Source: Rhineura floridana (taxonomy: Eukaryota > Chordata > Lepidosauria > Squamata > Rhineuridae). Taken from it: DNA of 64,000 nucleotides. The position numbers and the translations under genes are program-made. The notes beneath the pieces are model-generated. The model was not told the origin of the DNA. It saw only the letters and a list, made by a program, of their open reading frames with translations, and did not search any database. This document shows positions 43,096 to 56,794 of this stretch, piece by piece (position 1 is the stretch's first letter; each line of letters opens with the position of its first letter). The stretch spans positions 17,149,904-17,213,903 of the forward strand of contig NC_084483.1 of NCBI RefSeq assembly GCF_030035675.1. Reading direction: 5' to 3'.

Positions 43096-44952
43096 TAGCG
43101 TTGACTGATATCTGCTCCTTTATAGCACAGCATAGGTATGTTCCAGACTTGCTGGAGCTCTGAATGAGTCTTTTATGGATGGTATACCGCAACATTTTGT
43201 TACATGTTCCACTTGTTTTTGTTCTGTTAAGTACTTCTAGCACCTTAGTCCAGAGATCTGGAATCTCCCATTAAAGAAGATATACTTGAAAATAAGAATA
43301 GCCATATTTTTATTTCAAAAATACTTTTGCTTTGTATGATGCCAACAAGTTGTTACCATGGTATGTAATGGCTACGCTCCAAAGAGCTGTTTTTGCATGC
43401 CCATCGTGGCATTTTTTGCTTGTTTTTTAAACTGCAGACTCTAATTGCATTGCTGTAAACTGTTTTTGAAATTCCTCTCATTTTTTAAACTTGTTTGCCA
43501 TGTGGTACAGAACTGAAGCTCTATTGGTTGAGCATAGCTAGTGGAACAGTTATTTGGATCCCAGCTTTTCTTGCTTAATGATGAAATGTCCGGAGTGGGA
43601 GTGGGAATAATTGTGCCCAAGTGCTGCTATTGCCTGAGAACAGAGGAGGATGAGGGAAGAGGAAAGAAGGAAAGGCTGGCAGTGTGGCTCAGCTGTAGGA
43701 TATAGTCTACAATGGATTTGAGAGCTTGTAAAACCTCTTTACTTTGAATTCAGGAATTGGTTCACTGGTGCTGCTTTGTTATAATGTGTGTAGAGTGTGT
43801 AAGTGCTACTAAGAATTTACAAAATAGGTCATGTTTATTACTATTGCTGCAGCAAAATATTATATTGACAAGAATCGCCATGATATAGCTATGGATATTC
43901 TGTTACAGCTGCAGAAAGACCAAGTCAAACAAGCTGTGGATCTATTTTTTTCTGACATTGCTATTCCTGAAGTCTTGTTGGGCACTTGGAACTTAGGGAC
44001 AAAACTCAGATGTTCATGACTGATCATCTTTCAGCCAGTGACTAATATTGTTTAGCTTTCTGTCAGCCATTCCAGTGCTTTTTCTAATATTTATTTTGCC
44101 AATGGAGACAGACAATCTTCTACCATGAACCCAGTACAGACATGTGGTAAAGCTCCTTTCTATCTACCCAGAGATGTTTAACCTACAGAAAAACATTTTG
44201 TGTCCCTTTGGAAGTGCTGCTGCTACCTATCAAGTTATCCTGCCTTATTTCAATGCATTTGGTGGTACTTTCTATGTTTTCTTTTCTGCATGGGCAGTGT
44301 AGTTGGCCATTTGTACTTCCTTTATCACTTCTTTCAGAATTTCTCATCCAGTTGACCACCATCTTAATATAAATTAATGGTTTTCCATGGAATTTTGTTA
44401 AATCACAAATACAGAATTACTTTTAAAAGCAAATGTCCTTTTTCTGCTGCCCATTCTTATGTTTCTGATATTCTTGCTTCACAGATCCCAGTTATTTGTT
44501 TCTCCATCTACTCTTTGTTGGCCTAAACACAAATTTAAGATTACTTCTAAAATAATGTGTGTCCACGTTCTGCTCACTTTCCTCTGCTGAATACCTGCAC
44601 TGTGACAAAGAAATAGGCAGATGTCTACAAGTGTCTTGGTTCATTCAGGCAGTGTTTGGTTCAGACTGCAAGGAAGGGTTTCCCTGAGTGATATACATCA
44701 TAAGCTATCACCAGGGACTGGAGGATATACAAGAGTCCCAGAAACACAGACCAAAGTGGCTAGCAAGATTATTTTAGAAATCCCACAATCGTTGCATGAT
44801 GGCAATAGCCCTCCCCACGCTGTTTGCTTCCCAGCAAGTGATGTGCAAACAGTAGGTTCCATTTACCCATTGTCACTGATACTTATAGATTAAGTTACCT
44901 TCCATGAATGTCTCTACCACCCCTACCAAGTAATGTGATGGTCAGCACATGC
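43096..44952. other. Intron DNA; 62-codon frame at 43831 unexplained
   Basis: At 43831-44019 an A/T-rich frame reads AAAKYYIDKNRHDIAMDILL... LLGTWNLGT. It has a stop just before it, a poor acceptor and no family that I recognise. Otherwise nothing was found. Confidence 0.4.
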
Positions 44953-45254
44953 TGGCCGCGTCTATACATAATAAGCCAGAATTTCTGGCTTACTGTGGCT
45001 TATTGAGACCAAGCATTGTGGTGCCTGATCACTACTGCTTCACTCCCCCCTCCCAGTGGCAGCAAGGATAAAACAAACCAGGAAGCCTGGGATTCCCATT
45101 CTGTTCAAACAAGGGATTGTGCTATGTCACAAGTCACAACTGCTAGCCAACCAGAAGCCATGGTTCATTGTCTGTTTGGTTAATGTGGCTTATGAGGGAG
45201 CAACAAATCATGACCCCTGGTTATTATAGGCTTATTGTTACACACAGACAAGAC
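44953..45254. mobile_element. MITE with GGCCGCGTCTATACAT-type ends
   Basis: The left end (ggccgcgtctatacataata, agcc) matches the reverse complement of the right end (ggtcttgtctgtgtgtaaca, ataagcc). The element is about 300 bp without coding content. Confidence 0.6.
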
Positions 45255-46090
45255 CTTTGTGTTCTAGAATCTACAGCCAATCGATATCAGTTGGCGACTC
45301 TCTAATTCTAGTATTACAAGGGGCGGGGGGCAGAATCCTTTTTCTCTCTCCCCACAGTGCAGAATTTCCTAAATTTCTATATAATGTCCACACAACACAC
45401 TTCATCATCCATTGCCTGCCCCCCCAAAACCCAAATGCTTTGGCTACATAGGGAAGATGTTCCAACCCCTTGATTTTGTCGGTTGCCACCTTCTATTTTT
45501 CCACTCTGATTCCCTTTTCAAGATGAGGCAACCAGAACTGCATGCAACAGGGGTCGCCAAATATTTGTACCGGAGGGCACATTTCAAAATTTGAGAGAGT
45601 GCTGGGGGCACCAGTCACAAAATGAGTTCCATAGTGGATATGGCATAACATAAAATTGGAGAGTAGTCATAGTGAAGCTTTTCCCATAATTGTATTTCCA
45701 TAAAAGAAAATGCTTGATCTGTTGAATTGCTCCCTGCACAAGAACCTTGTTTTTTTCCCCCATTGACAACCCTAATTCCTCTTGGGGGGATTCTTTAACA
45801 TTCACCTACATTTATTGTGTAGTAGTATTTGCAACAAAAACGTCTAGGAGCTACCAGATCTCAAGTAAATCTGTCACAGGAAAGATGCATCCTGGTTGCT
45901 AGGGAGAAAAAGAAGGGCAAACTGGAGATTTCAAGGACTAGGGAAACAGTCAGAAGCAGTAAACATACGCTAAAAGGGAAGGCAAAACAGCAGCCCTTTA
46001 AGACCCTAGAGATTCCAGTTGTCTTGTTCAAACAACTCAGTCATCAGTTGCAGCTTTGACTTTGCTCATTGGATAATAGCACTGACAACA

Positions 46091-46483
46091 CAGGGCTGCG
46101 GAGTTGGTATGCCAGACCTTCGACTCCGACGCCTCTATTTTTCTACTGTCCGACTCCGACTCCTTCATAAATGGCAAATGTATAACTAGTAATGACACAT
46201 TTACTGTAGTAAAATGGTAGCACAAGGCATTTCATCACCACCACGTGAACCCAGAGCTTGGGTTCCCTGGGGCTGATGGGAGTTGTAGTTTAAAAAAGTA
46301 ACTTTTCCAAGCTCTGGATTCACGTGGTGGTGATGAAATGCCTTGTGCTACCATTTTACTACAGTAAATTTGTTATTACTAGTTAATATACATTTGCCAT
46401 TTATGAAGGAGTTGGAATCGGTACATTTCTGCCGACTCCGACTCTACCCAAAATTGCTCCATGACTCCGACTCCACAGCCCTG
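46091..46483. mobile_element. Nested hAT-like MITE, CAGGGCTG ends
   Basis: The left arm (cagggctgcggagt, cgactccgac, tggtagcacaaggcatttca) is mirrored by the right arm (tgaaatgccttgtgctacca, cgactccacagccctg). 'ctgacaa' occurs on both sides, with a 2-bp offset at the left. The center is a further insertion. Confidence 0.8.
46252..46316. mobile_element. Innermost MITE piece, same family as 17343-17458
   Basis: CAGAGCTTGG and CCAAGCTCTG ends with 'gagttgtagtttaaaaaagt' between them. Half of the internal hairpin is missing compared with 17343-17458. Confidence 0.75.
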
Positions 46484-46764
46484 CTGACAAGCAGGAGCAC
46501 CCAAGGTGGCTCATTTCACAGAAATTGCTTAGAAGGATACCTGCACATTTTGCTTCATAACTTTCTTTCTAGGACAGGGTGCCGTTGAAGGCCTTTGTGG
46601 GTGCTGTAGTGCCTATGAGTGATGGGTTGGCGACCCCTAGCATACAGTATTCCAAATGCAGACTTGTAATATGGCATGATAACCAGAAGTCTTATTTTTA
46701 ATCTCAACTGTGAAATTAGCCTCTTACCACTGCCACATACTGATCTGGTCCGCATGGCGTACTA

Positions 46765-47068
46765 AGTGAAACCATGGCTTAGTGTGAATATGTGGGCTCC
46801 AGGAAAGAAGACTGTGGCCATATTGCTCCTCCCTGGTGGCTTTTTGCTGTACTGAGATAAGGCTTAACATGTCATCTGAACCTGGGCTCATGGTTTAGTT
46901 CTTCTGGACAAATTATGAGCTGTAACCAAGGGTGGTCCTACAGTTTATGGCTCAGCACAGAAGCGAAACTACTGGAGAGAAGCAAAGCTGATGTGAGCTC
47001 CTCTACAGGAACTGCACGTTGTTGTTAAGCCATAGTTTGGTTTAGCATGGCAACTGAACAAGGCCACT
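46765..47068. mobile_element. Possible MITE
   Basis: 'aaccatggcttagtgtgaat' at the left and 'aagccatagtttggtttagc' at the right are loosely inverted, and related motifs occur at 21661. The limits and class are uncertain. Confidence 0.3.
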
Positions 47069-49578
47069 AAGTAGCCTTTTTTACATCCATTATCTTTGTT
47101 GCTGCTGCTTCTGTCTTTTTATAGCATATGCAACAGTGGGCATGTTCAGTTGGGATAGTAGTATGTTGAAATAGAACAAATATTTTTTTTTCTCCTTTTG
47201 CATTGTGCAATTACAGATGGAACTTGCCCCCGCATGAGGTCATTTTGCGTTGACGGTTTGGCAAAATTGAGGAAGTATTAGATATTTATGTAGGGTATCT
47301 ACAGTTATAGAACCAATTCTTCAGACTCTGGAAACTGCAGGGAAAGCATAACCTTCAGAACCACAACCTCTTAATTTTCATTTCACAAGAACTATGTGGA
47401 AAACAGTGTACAAAACAGAAGGCTGATAGCCATCATTAAATGTGAAGAGACCAGGCAATTGCTTTACATAGACTAGCTCTTCATCTCTCCTATTCCATAT
47501 GCCACACTTTTTGTTAAAGATAATTTACAATGCATATGACAATTGTTAATATGTATTCTTTGTACTTGCCTGTCCTTTTAGGAAACTGAAATGGATTAGG
47601 GGAGTAAGCCAGATGTGAAGAGACTATTATCTCTTTCTCCCCTCCCACTTTTACTATTTGTTTCTTGCTGATTGCCTTCCTTTCAGCCTTTTTTTTGTAC
47701 CCATACTCTCTGCCTCTTGGAGAAATGTGATGCGATGACAGTACAGCTGTTGCCTGCTGCATTGGTGGCTTTATACAGGGAACCATAAATCTGTTTACCA
47801 AACATGCCATTGCAAGGCTCCCTTGACCCTCCTGGCACCACTCTGGGCTGAGAATGTGGTGTATGCTTTCTTGGGACTAATGGGTCTGGTGGGTGACAGT
47901 AATGTTATGAAATCCAGCCTGCTCTGCCTCTGCACTCGAGCATTCCTATGTTGGAATCTGCACTGAGTGCAGAGGCAGAGAAAACATCTATATTTCTACC
48001 CCACTCTTCCCCTCTCCAGCTTTGAACTGTTACAGGATGGGAGCTTTTTCTTTTTACTGCCACCCTCTTTTTCCAGCTCTAAGCTTGGCACCTGGGAGAG
48101 AAGCAGGTTGTTTCCCCCTCCTATCGCATTTCAGAGAAGTAACACAAGGTCAGGAACAAGCACAAGGTCCTGCCACATGGAGTAAAAGGCCATGGCAACA
48201 AGAATGCTTTGGTTGCAAGGGGCAGTGGCAAGCCCATACATCTCTTTCTTCAGAAACAGAAGTGGGAGGCCGGTTGGCTTGTCTTTGTGCTTGATTGGCA
48301 TTCTGAGCTTAGAATGCACGCCAGGTGCAGAGCAGATCTAGTCAATGTGTGCCTGCCCCCCCTTCCATTTCTGAGCTGGAGATGGGGGGGAGGGTTGTTT
48401 CTCATATTCCCCAACTTCCCATCAGTTTTCTCAGGGTGAGCTGCAGAGACCTGAACTTTTTTGTCTTCCTCTCTTTTCCCCTGTCTTTCTTTGTCCTGTA
48501 GCCCACTGAGGGTATCTGCTCCTCCATCTAAGCACTCTAATAGCTCAAGAGAAGAGAAACCATGCTACCAGAAAATTGCAAGCAACAGACAAATAAAAAG
48601 TCAGTTGCTGCGTATTGAATATGAGTAATGTAGCACTAGAATTTGGAGTAATATTTGTACTATAGGAGGAGTTGTGGGAGGAAGCCAGGCCTCTTCCACT
48701 GGCTTGGCTGGAACCAGCTGCCGTATGGCTTCTGCTGTCTTTCAGTGGTTGTTCTACTTGGTCATCATAAGAAATTACTTAACATTGTTTAAGTACTAGG
48801 GGCTTTGCCCCTGCATGTGTACTTCACATGCTGGACCCACACACACCCCTTGCCAACCTCCCAGTGCCTCCATACATTGGTGCGGCCATTGGTCCACTCA
48901 TGCTCCTCGCTTGCTTGCCTCATCTGTTCCTCCTCCACTGCCCCATGTCTCCATTTCTCTTCTCTACTAAATCTTCTCTCGTCCACCACCTATAACCATT
49001 TCTCTCCCATTCCTCAGGCCCAAGCTTTGTATGCTCACTCTTCTGCTGTGCCTGGCTGCCACCATGGAATGCTCCCTGTTGTCAAGCTGTAATTTGCAGG
49101 GCCACATAACTGTAGCCAAGCAAACTGAAGTGTGACACTTACAAAATATTATTATATAGTTAGATTGGTACCTAAATTGGCTTTCCCCCCCTCTCCCCTC
49201 CCCATCCCTTTTTTCAGTATGGCCAATAGATTGTATGTCTGTGGATAAGGCCTATGTTGTCACAGTCTTAAGTTCTTTTATGAATAACAACAACACTCCT
49301 TGGATCTTTACGTGGAACCCTTACTTAATAAACTGTCTAATTGGATGGCCATTTGAATTTTAGGTAACTTCAAGGTAGCTATTCCAAGCAGTTTCTGCTT
49401 GTAACCAAAATCTTATATACTGTAACTTTGTGAACTTTGTGAACCTGGTGTGTAAAGCATGCTTAGTAATCTAAATTTAAACTAGTAGCTTAGGCTTTTA
49501 TACCTATCTGTTAAATAGTGAGTGAATTAGGCTGTATGCACACATTTTATTATACACATTTAGAATCAATGGAGACTG
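47069..49578. other. Intron DNA, no recognised feature
   Basis: A repeat-poor stretch. Frames up to 98 codons occur, but none shows a domain or splice context. Confidence 0.45.
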
Positions 49579-49911
49579 AGGCCACATTTACACAATACAT
49601 TTATTCCATTGTTGTTCCATTTTAAACAGTCACGGCTTCTGCTAAAGAATCCTGGGAAGTGTAGTTTGTGAAAGGTGCTGAGGGTTGTTTGGATATTCCT
49701 GTTCTCACATAGCTACAATTCACTGAGTGGTTTAACAGTCAGTCCCTCTTCCCAGGGAGCTCTGGGAACTGTAGCTGTCTGAGGGGAATAGTGGTCTTAT
49801 AACAACTGTCAGCACCCTTCACAAACCATACTTCCAGGATTCTTTGGGGGAAGCCATGACTGTTTACAGTGGAATAACAGTGGAATAAATGAATGGTATG
49901 AATGTGGCCTG
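49579..49911. mobile_element. Palindromic MITE ('cccaggattctttg' family), 333 bp
   Basis: 'aggccacatttacacaatac' at the left and 'atggtatgaatgtggcctga' at the right are inverted. Inner arms 'aagaatcctgggaagtgtag' and 'catacttccaggattctttg' are mirrored too. Confidence 0.75.
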
Positions 49912-50076
49912 AGGGTTTTTTTGTCTATGTCATCCACACACAGACTAGATCTATTGCATATTTTTTGCCCCTGAAAAGTGCTTCTTGAGAAACTGGGTTC
50001 ATTCTGAAAATAAAAGATTGATTCTGCATTATCCTGCAGTGGGTCCATTTGAAAACTGATGTAGCTGGTCCTGGCA

Positions 50077-50078
<2 letters not shown>

Positions 50079-50108
<30 letters not shown>
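50079..50108. repeat. (GT)n microsatellite
   Basis: A pure GT run of about 30 bp. DNA from 49912 to 51000 is otherwise unremarkable. Confidence 0.9.
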
Positions 50109-50111
<3 letters not shown>

Positions 50112-50999
50112 TCACACCTGTCTAAAGACCTTGTAGGTGGGCATATACCAAGATCGCAATCACTGCTTCCTTCTTCATTTCCCTGGGGCAAGTGCAGGGA
50201 GGAAAAGGGATAAATAACCTAATCAAGGAGATGTTTTTCAAACACATATCAAGTAACCACCCACCCTTGTTGACAGCAGGTTCTAGAATCAATCTATTGA
50301 AAACAGCATGCTGAGGATGAGTATGAACTATTCCATACTGAGAAAAACTAAATTTTTGCACTACAAATAGGTTAGTATGTACATAGCCTTATTCTTTGGA
50401 GCAAAAAGCTTTCTACAGTCTGGATGTGCTATTAGGGATCTGCACCCATGCTTTTACTGACACAAATGTGTGTTGCATGATTCACTCACAGCTCACTTTC
50501 TTGTAAGCTGGTGTGGGTGTTATGAGTTGTTAGGGAGGTTTCTGGAGTTGCAGGCAGTGCCCCAACGCATGGAACAATTTTTGAGTAGCAAATGAGAGAA
50601 TTTCCCCTTAAAATAATGAGCTTCTCTAGATGTCACTGTCCTTATAGCTTTTCTTAGAACCCCCTAGGCATGACTCAACTGAATGACTAGAGCTTTATTC
50701 CAAAACATGGCCTATGCACCTCAATGCCAGATATTCAAGGGATTGCATTCATGTAAATGTGTCTAGCCCACACTATTGTAAAATATGCACAAAGCACTTC
50801 TATGCTTGTGTGAACTGAAAACTTCTTAATGTGTCTTGACAACATGCCTCTTTTAAAGCTTGCTTTGCTTCCTCATTTTAAGTTTCCATGGTACATGGGG
50901 AACATTTTTAATTCAGCGGAGCAGGAATTCTTTGTGCTCTGTAACCATAAAACTTGTAGAGCAACTGGTAAGGGTTGATTAACAAATGCTTGTGTAGAA

Positions 51000-51295
51000 C
51001 AGTATTTCTCAACAGAGGGGGCATGCCTCCCTAGGGGGGGTTATGACAATCTTAGGGGGTGCATTAGTGTTTCCAAATATATGTACAATTTGAGTGCAAA
51101 ATTAATAATGTTAAAATATAAAATTATGAAATATGTTCAGAAGGTGAGATGATCATACACAGTTTATTATGTGATCTGCACGTCATTACGGGTGCGCAAG
51201 TGTAAGGCATTATTAAAGGAGCCATGTTTGAAAGAGGCATGGGATTTTTATATTGGATAAAAGAGGGCATGGGTTAAAATGGTTGATGAATACTG
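51000..51295. mobile_element. hAT-type MITE, CAGTATTTCTCAAC ends
   Basis: The left end CAGTATTTCTCAAC mirrors 'gttgatgaatactg' at the right. The flanks gtgtagaa (50992-50999) and gtatagaa (51296-51303) are a 7/8 duplication. No coding content. Confidence 0.75.
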
Positions 51296-51303
51296 GTATA
51301 GAA

Positions 51304-54300
51304 GGTCTGTCAGCTGCATCTTCTATGATATAATCAATCTGTTTCTCTAGCGCAACACTGGTGTAGTTGCTGTGAGCTGCAGAGACCTACTTTGTCATCT
51401 TCCTCACCTTCATCTGTTGCTCTTTGTACTGAAGTCCATTGAACCTATCAACACTAGACAGCTCTCCCAAATGCTTTGCGACAACCCACATCACATTTTC
51501 AATATAGGTCTCTACAGCTGCCTTCTTTGGTTGATGAACATGGTACAGGAGGCCACTTGTATCAATAAATTTCAACTTCAGTGCCTGGATTCGCAGCTCA
51601 CTTCATTGGCTTAAACTTTAATGGCCCATGATCAGTACACTATTCATTGGGTGAAAGAACAGTAGGTAACATACCTTACAATATTTGCAAGGTCTCAAAT
51701 CGTGTGTGGAGTTGTCAGTGCATAAACAATCTCAATGCTGTAGTTTTTTTTGCTTGCTCTATCTTAAGTCTTATGTTTGTTGAATTGTGTACCTTATTTT
51801 ATCAATGTAAAATACTTGTAATCTTCTTGAGCACATGGTTCACGAAGCTGCTTGCAATGTAAATAAAAATACAAAGCGAATATAAAACCATTTAAAATTA
51901 TCCACGTAACAGAGATCCCTAACTCTTTTGGGGGCCCCGGGGGTGCATTTTGAAATCAAAGAAACTTTTGTGGGACCACAAAGTACCCATTTCAGACAAG
52001 AAAAACTGGTGGTACTAAGAACACTCAAAACAGGCAAAATAATTACCCCCAAAAATGCACAAGAAAAAAAGGAGGCAACAATGCAAAAACCCATACTTTT
52101 TTTAAAAAATGGCAAGGACCCCTGGGTGTCACATTTAGGACCCCATATTTATAACACTGTTAAACCTAAAAGACAGTGCTGAATATTTTCATCGAGGATC
52201 TAGAAAATCCTTTTGGCCAGTGTATTTTAAAATTAATTACCCACTGATGATGATATGCATGTGGCTCTTTAATCATATATATAAGTTAACTTCAACACCC
52301 ACTTGTGCAGCAATGTTGAAAGGGTTTATGTTCATCTTGCTGTATATTACTTCATACTGTATTACAACATTACCAGTTCTACTGCTTAATTCCAGGTGGC
52401 ATCTATGGTCTTTCCGTGATACTACAATGGATGCAACTGGTTCATATGTTCTGGTAACCTCAAGGTTGGAAACTGCTGCAATGCACTCCGTGGGCAAAGT
52501 ATTTGGAAACTCTGAACACTCCAGAATGCAGTGCTAAGGCTGTTTAACTCGTACCAGCTCAACACAGCTATACAATGCAGACAAGGGTTATATGGTAGCC
52601 AGCCAATATTTTCTGCTAGCCAGTTGTAAAAGTCAGTTTCCACCACAATGCTGCCAGGGACTGGTTAAGAGCATCCACTGGTTGCAGTACTGTACTTACT
52701 GAACAATATAATCTTTCTACCTCTTTCTGTAATCTCACTCCCCTTACCCCCAGCGATGGTGAATGGATAGTCAGCCTTTGACCACCAATATTTATTTAAG
52801 GATTTATAAACTGCTTCCCAACAAATGTTTCTGAAACATCATATATACATTTATCTGCAAGTCCTATTGAAAAGTGTGGGACTTCTAAGTAAAACTTTTA
52901 TAGAACTGTGCTGTTGATGGGAGAGGAGACAGGGAGTAACAGTGAAAACTCCTTCACTACACACCCAAATATAATAATTATATCACCCATTCATATGCAG
53001 CACTTGGTAAATGATTAGGGATATATCGAAAGCATGAGACATGGTGAACGTTTTCCGAGTGCTGCTCTTTTCTCTGCTGTTTTGAGCTTTTAATAGCTTT
53101 TAAATTGTCGGGGCACTGGATGTTTGAAGGCTTAACTCTTAATGTGTGCAAACTGCTCCTCTCATCCCAACCTCCACCTGCTGCCTGGCAACTTGAGGTT
53201 TTCTGGAGACACTCCAAACTGGGCCAGACATTTTCTTATTTGATGTTCCCTTTGGAACTTGGTTCTAGGACAGGTCTGTCTGCCAGCTGATATGTTCTTA
53301 GGAGAAGGGTTAAGATCTTTTTCTCTTTGTGTTGTTTACATTGGTGGTGGAGGCTTTTTATTTTCTGAAACTGGCTGTATCCCTTTGTTTTATTTGTTGA
53401 TACATCTAATTTTAATTTTTTTTGGGGGGGAAGCAGGACAAAACTTTATCTTGTGGTGATTCTGCAACAATCTATAGTTTACTTTCCTTGTTTAGTTTTG
53501 CATCTGTTTAGCATGCTCTTTGTGTCTTTAGTCATCTGATTACATACTATATGACAACAGCAGTCTCTTAGTAATAGCTTTACATTTTATACCTATATCA
53601 CCTTCATGGCTTTTTCCAAAACCCATGAATGTGGTTTCTGCCAGTAAAATTATACCAATATCCAGATTCCTGCATTGTGGTGGATCGCACACCTGTTTTT
53701 CATCAACATTTTTAGGAACTTCTGGTTACTCTGCAGCCCTAATCTGTATAGTTCCAGTACCCTGCAGCAAATAAGTAGGATAACATTGCCAACAAATACA
53801 ACAAACTGTCACCATTGTGTTGTTCTAACGTTTGCATGTGCAGAATAGGACCATGACTGATAACACAGCTTATTCATAGGACATGCTATTTTACAACATT
53901 TTGGCAACCCACCAAAAATGAGATGAGGATGTTAGGTATGCACTCCCTCAATCAGCACTGTGGGTTTTCCAGAACATCTTGAATTGGATGTAGTTGATTT
54001 AAAAAAAATCTGTTGGAATCTGAGTTAACATGATGGACTTCAGTTGTATTTACTAATACAAGAATGCCACATGGTAAATAGATCAATAGCTAAAAGTAGC
54101 TGAATGACTATACTTATTCAATGGGGAAATTGTGTGGTTTAAATGCTATATTCAAACAAATTCAGCTTAACTCAAAAAAAAATTTGATTGGGATATTTTG
54201 ACTCCTTGAGACACCACAACTCAATAACATACACTTTCCTTCCATTGTTTACAGTTTGAAAAAAAACTGAAAGCACATGCTAATTTTAGTACCTCTCAAG

Positions 54301-54689
54301 AACTGGGCATGTGTGTACTGTATGCATGTGCATGCATGCTTCCTAGAACAATTTCCTCAAAAGTTAATTAGAATTTGGAAACATTAACTTGTTGTATCTA
54401 ATCATTATGTTACTAATTAATTTTATGGAACAATGCATTTTTCAAAATAAAATGCTGTCTGTGGAAGAACATAGCAGTGGAAAACATTCTGTCCCACATC
54501 ATACTTTGATGCTTTTTAGGACAGTGAAACACTTTTCCTTGACTGTACAGAATACCCTAATATTTGCAACTGTGTACACACACACACTTTTTTCAAGACT
54601 TTCTGTAGACCTGGAGTATGTTAAATATATTCAGAAATCAAATAAAAGAACATGTGTGTAACCCACATTCTCACCCCAAGCTATATAAA
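51304..54689. other. Intron DNA, mostly unrecognised
   Basis: A hAT-like scrap may lie at about 51905-52160 ('cagagatccctaactctttt', 'ggcaaggacccctgggtg'). The 105-codon frame at 52220-52537 and others have no motif. A palindromic repeat scrap is at about 52855-52912. Confidence 0.4.
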
Positions 54690-54722
54690 TAATCAACTTG
54701 AAGGCACATAAAAACAACACAC
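54690..54722 (+). mobile_element. BovB-type tail scrap
   Basis: 'aatcaacttgaaggcacata' plus A-rich repeats is the end of BovB or of a Sauria-type SINE. Confidence 0.5.
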
Positions 54723-54989
54723 TAAGCAATTATTCTGAATTGTTTTCAGATTAATTTTCATCAAAAAATGGGATGATGCTTTGGTACTAAAACGACCAAA
54801 TTAACACAAAATTGTGAAGTCATTCAGGAGATTAACCAGGTCCAACAGTTCAATTACTCATGATATTTTTGTCATGATGTGCCAGAATCAGCACCACCTA
54901 ACAGGCTTCTAAATTGTACTAATAAGACTATTTATTCTTCTGAGTAGTTTTCTTTTTGAACAAACAGATGTAACCTTAACACATTTTCA

Positions 54990-55050
54990 GAGATATAGCT
55001 GATTCATAGGGTCGCTACAAGTTGTAATCGACTTGACGGCATATAACACA
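54990..55050 (+). mobile_element. BovB or Sauria SINE 3' tail
   Basis: 'gctgattcatagggtcgcta' and 'aatcgacttgacggcatata' match the BovB end. Upstream parts are not recognisable. Confidence 0.7.
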
Positions 55051-55432
55051 CAGGCTTATCACTTTTTAAAAAATGCACAAAAGTCTCTAATCATTTTTAA
55101 AAAGTCTTTGAATAGAAATATGTTAAGGGGCATGTGGCATACATACATCATAATATAAAAATGGGCATATTGGATATCTGTTAATACCCTAGGAGTGTAT
55201 TCAGTGTAGCACTAAGGTGAACATTACAAGAGTGCAAGGATTTCTCCTTGCACAACAGAATGTTCTCCCCCCTTCCCACCTACCTAAATCTGTTCTGGGG
55301 GTTCCCCCAACCCTCTGGAGCAGATCTGGGGAGAGTGCAGGGGGAAAAGGAAGACGTTCGATTGTGCCAGATCTTATTCTTGTGCTACCACAATTAATTA
55401 GTTAATAATAATAATAATATTTAGTTAATAAT

Positions 55433-55693
55433 AGTAGCCCCCAAATTATGGAATGATCTCTGACGAGGTGTGCCTGGTGCCAACACTGTTATCTTTTCGA
55501 TGCCAGGTCAAGACTTTCCTCTTCTCCCAGGCATTTTAGCATGTTTTAAATTTTTTAATTGTTTTAAATTGTTTTTCAAATATGTATTTTTAAATTTGTA
55601 TATTTGTTTTAATATTTTTAGTTACTGTAAACTGCCCACAGAGCTTTGGCTATGGGGCGGTATATAAATACAATAAATAAATAAATAAATACT
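55433..55693 (+). mobile_element. L2/CR1-type LINE 3' end
   Basis: The coding end reads approximately PKLWNDL...RCAWCQHCYLFDARSRLSSSP, then a 3' UTR with 'gtaaactgcccacagagctt' and an AAAT tail. Same family as 13306-13452. Confidence 0.75.
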
Positions 55694-56794
55694 AGTCCAA
55701 ATTATTCAAAGTTAACATCTCATGGATTCATATCCAGCAAGATCACAAAAACCTTCAAGGTACAGCTTTGTCATGCCCTGACCACCACTCCTGTATTCCT
55801 CTGTAGACCTGTGACTGTTCTGATATGATTGGGGTAGATTTAAGTTAACAGTATAGCAGGCGAAAGTTAGAAGAATTCTCTCTGAGCAAACATCTCATCT
55901 GAAGTAAGTATAAAATGTCTGTCTTTCTGAAGGGTTGATCCACTGGCAGCCAGTAGGCTTGTTACTATGGGAACAAAGTGCTCCTCCTATTTTCCCTCAG
56001 GGCCTACCTTTGTGCCTCAGGATTTAGTAGCCTTTTGTAGGCTTCCCACCAAAAGGAGTGCTGTGAATTCTCCATTTTGTTCAGCTTGTCTCCCAAGAGG
56101 CTGTTCCTTTAGGTATCAGGAGATAATATTCAGCATACCCTTTGTATTCTGATTATAACTAAGTAAAAAGGGATTGATTGGAGGCCTGCTCTTTTCTTTT
56201 TAATGAGGATCATAGATTCTAAAATGAAGGAGCTTAGTTGAATCCTGACAGAGATTGGAAGAAACACTAAAAACTTCCTAGAGGGGAAAGGTATATAAAC
56301 AAAAAAACCTGATAAGGTAAAGAACAGAATCCAAAGGCACCAGCTTCTCCTACTAGAAACTGTGTTTTCATGGGGGTGAGAGGAGTAGAGAAATGGATGG
56401 GGCCCCTCCCCAGAGAAATGTGGAGGGAGATAATTGCATATGTGGAGAGAGAACGCACACCTTCACGGAATGGAAGAGAATGCCAAGTTGTGTCCAGGCG
56501 ACATTGGAAGGGTCAAGTGATTGACGTTCTGAAAGAGAAGAATGGATTGAGTTTGCTGAGGAGGGAAAATGACAATGAGCAACCTGAGCACAAAGGCAGG
56601 GAAGAGAGGCTATCAAATGGCAGAAGTAGAATATCTTTGGCCTTGGAAGAATTGGTAAAGGTAATGAGGGGAGACAACTGGTTTGTGGTTGCAAAGGGCA
56701 CTGGAGGGGTTTAGTGTTGGCCGGTTTATGTGGTGAATTTATCCAAAACCATTCTTCTATTCCCAATAATTGGGAATTGCTTGTGGGCTTCCCG
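55694..56794. other. Intron DNA; 114-codon frame without known family
   Basis: The frame at 56370-56714 (charged, RRENDNEQPEHKGREERL) is not recognised and has no splice context. Nothing else was found. Confidence 0.4.

Larger units (their letters stand above)
45548..46639. mobile_element. hAT element with a nested MITE, CAGGGGTCGCCAA ends
   Basis: The left end CAGGGGTCGCCAA mirrors TTGGCGACCCCTA at the right. The flanks gcatgcaa (45540-45547) and gcatacag (46640-46647) agree at 6 of 8 bases, as for an old hAT duplication. Nested inside are the CAGGGCTG MITE (46091-46483) and, in that, 46252-46316. No transposase frame is seen. Confidence 0.75.

Noticed and set aside
43831-44019. 62-codon frame reading KYYIDKNRHDIAMDILLQLQ as a possible host exon
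   Set aside because: It has no recognised family, an in-frame stop six bases upstream, a poor splice acceptor and no clear donor.
56370-56714. 114-codon charged frame
   Set aside because: No known domain, no splice context; a frame of this size is expected by chance in purine-rich DNA.
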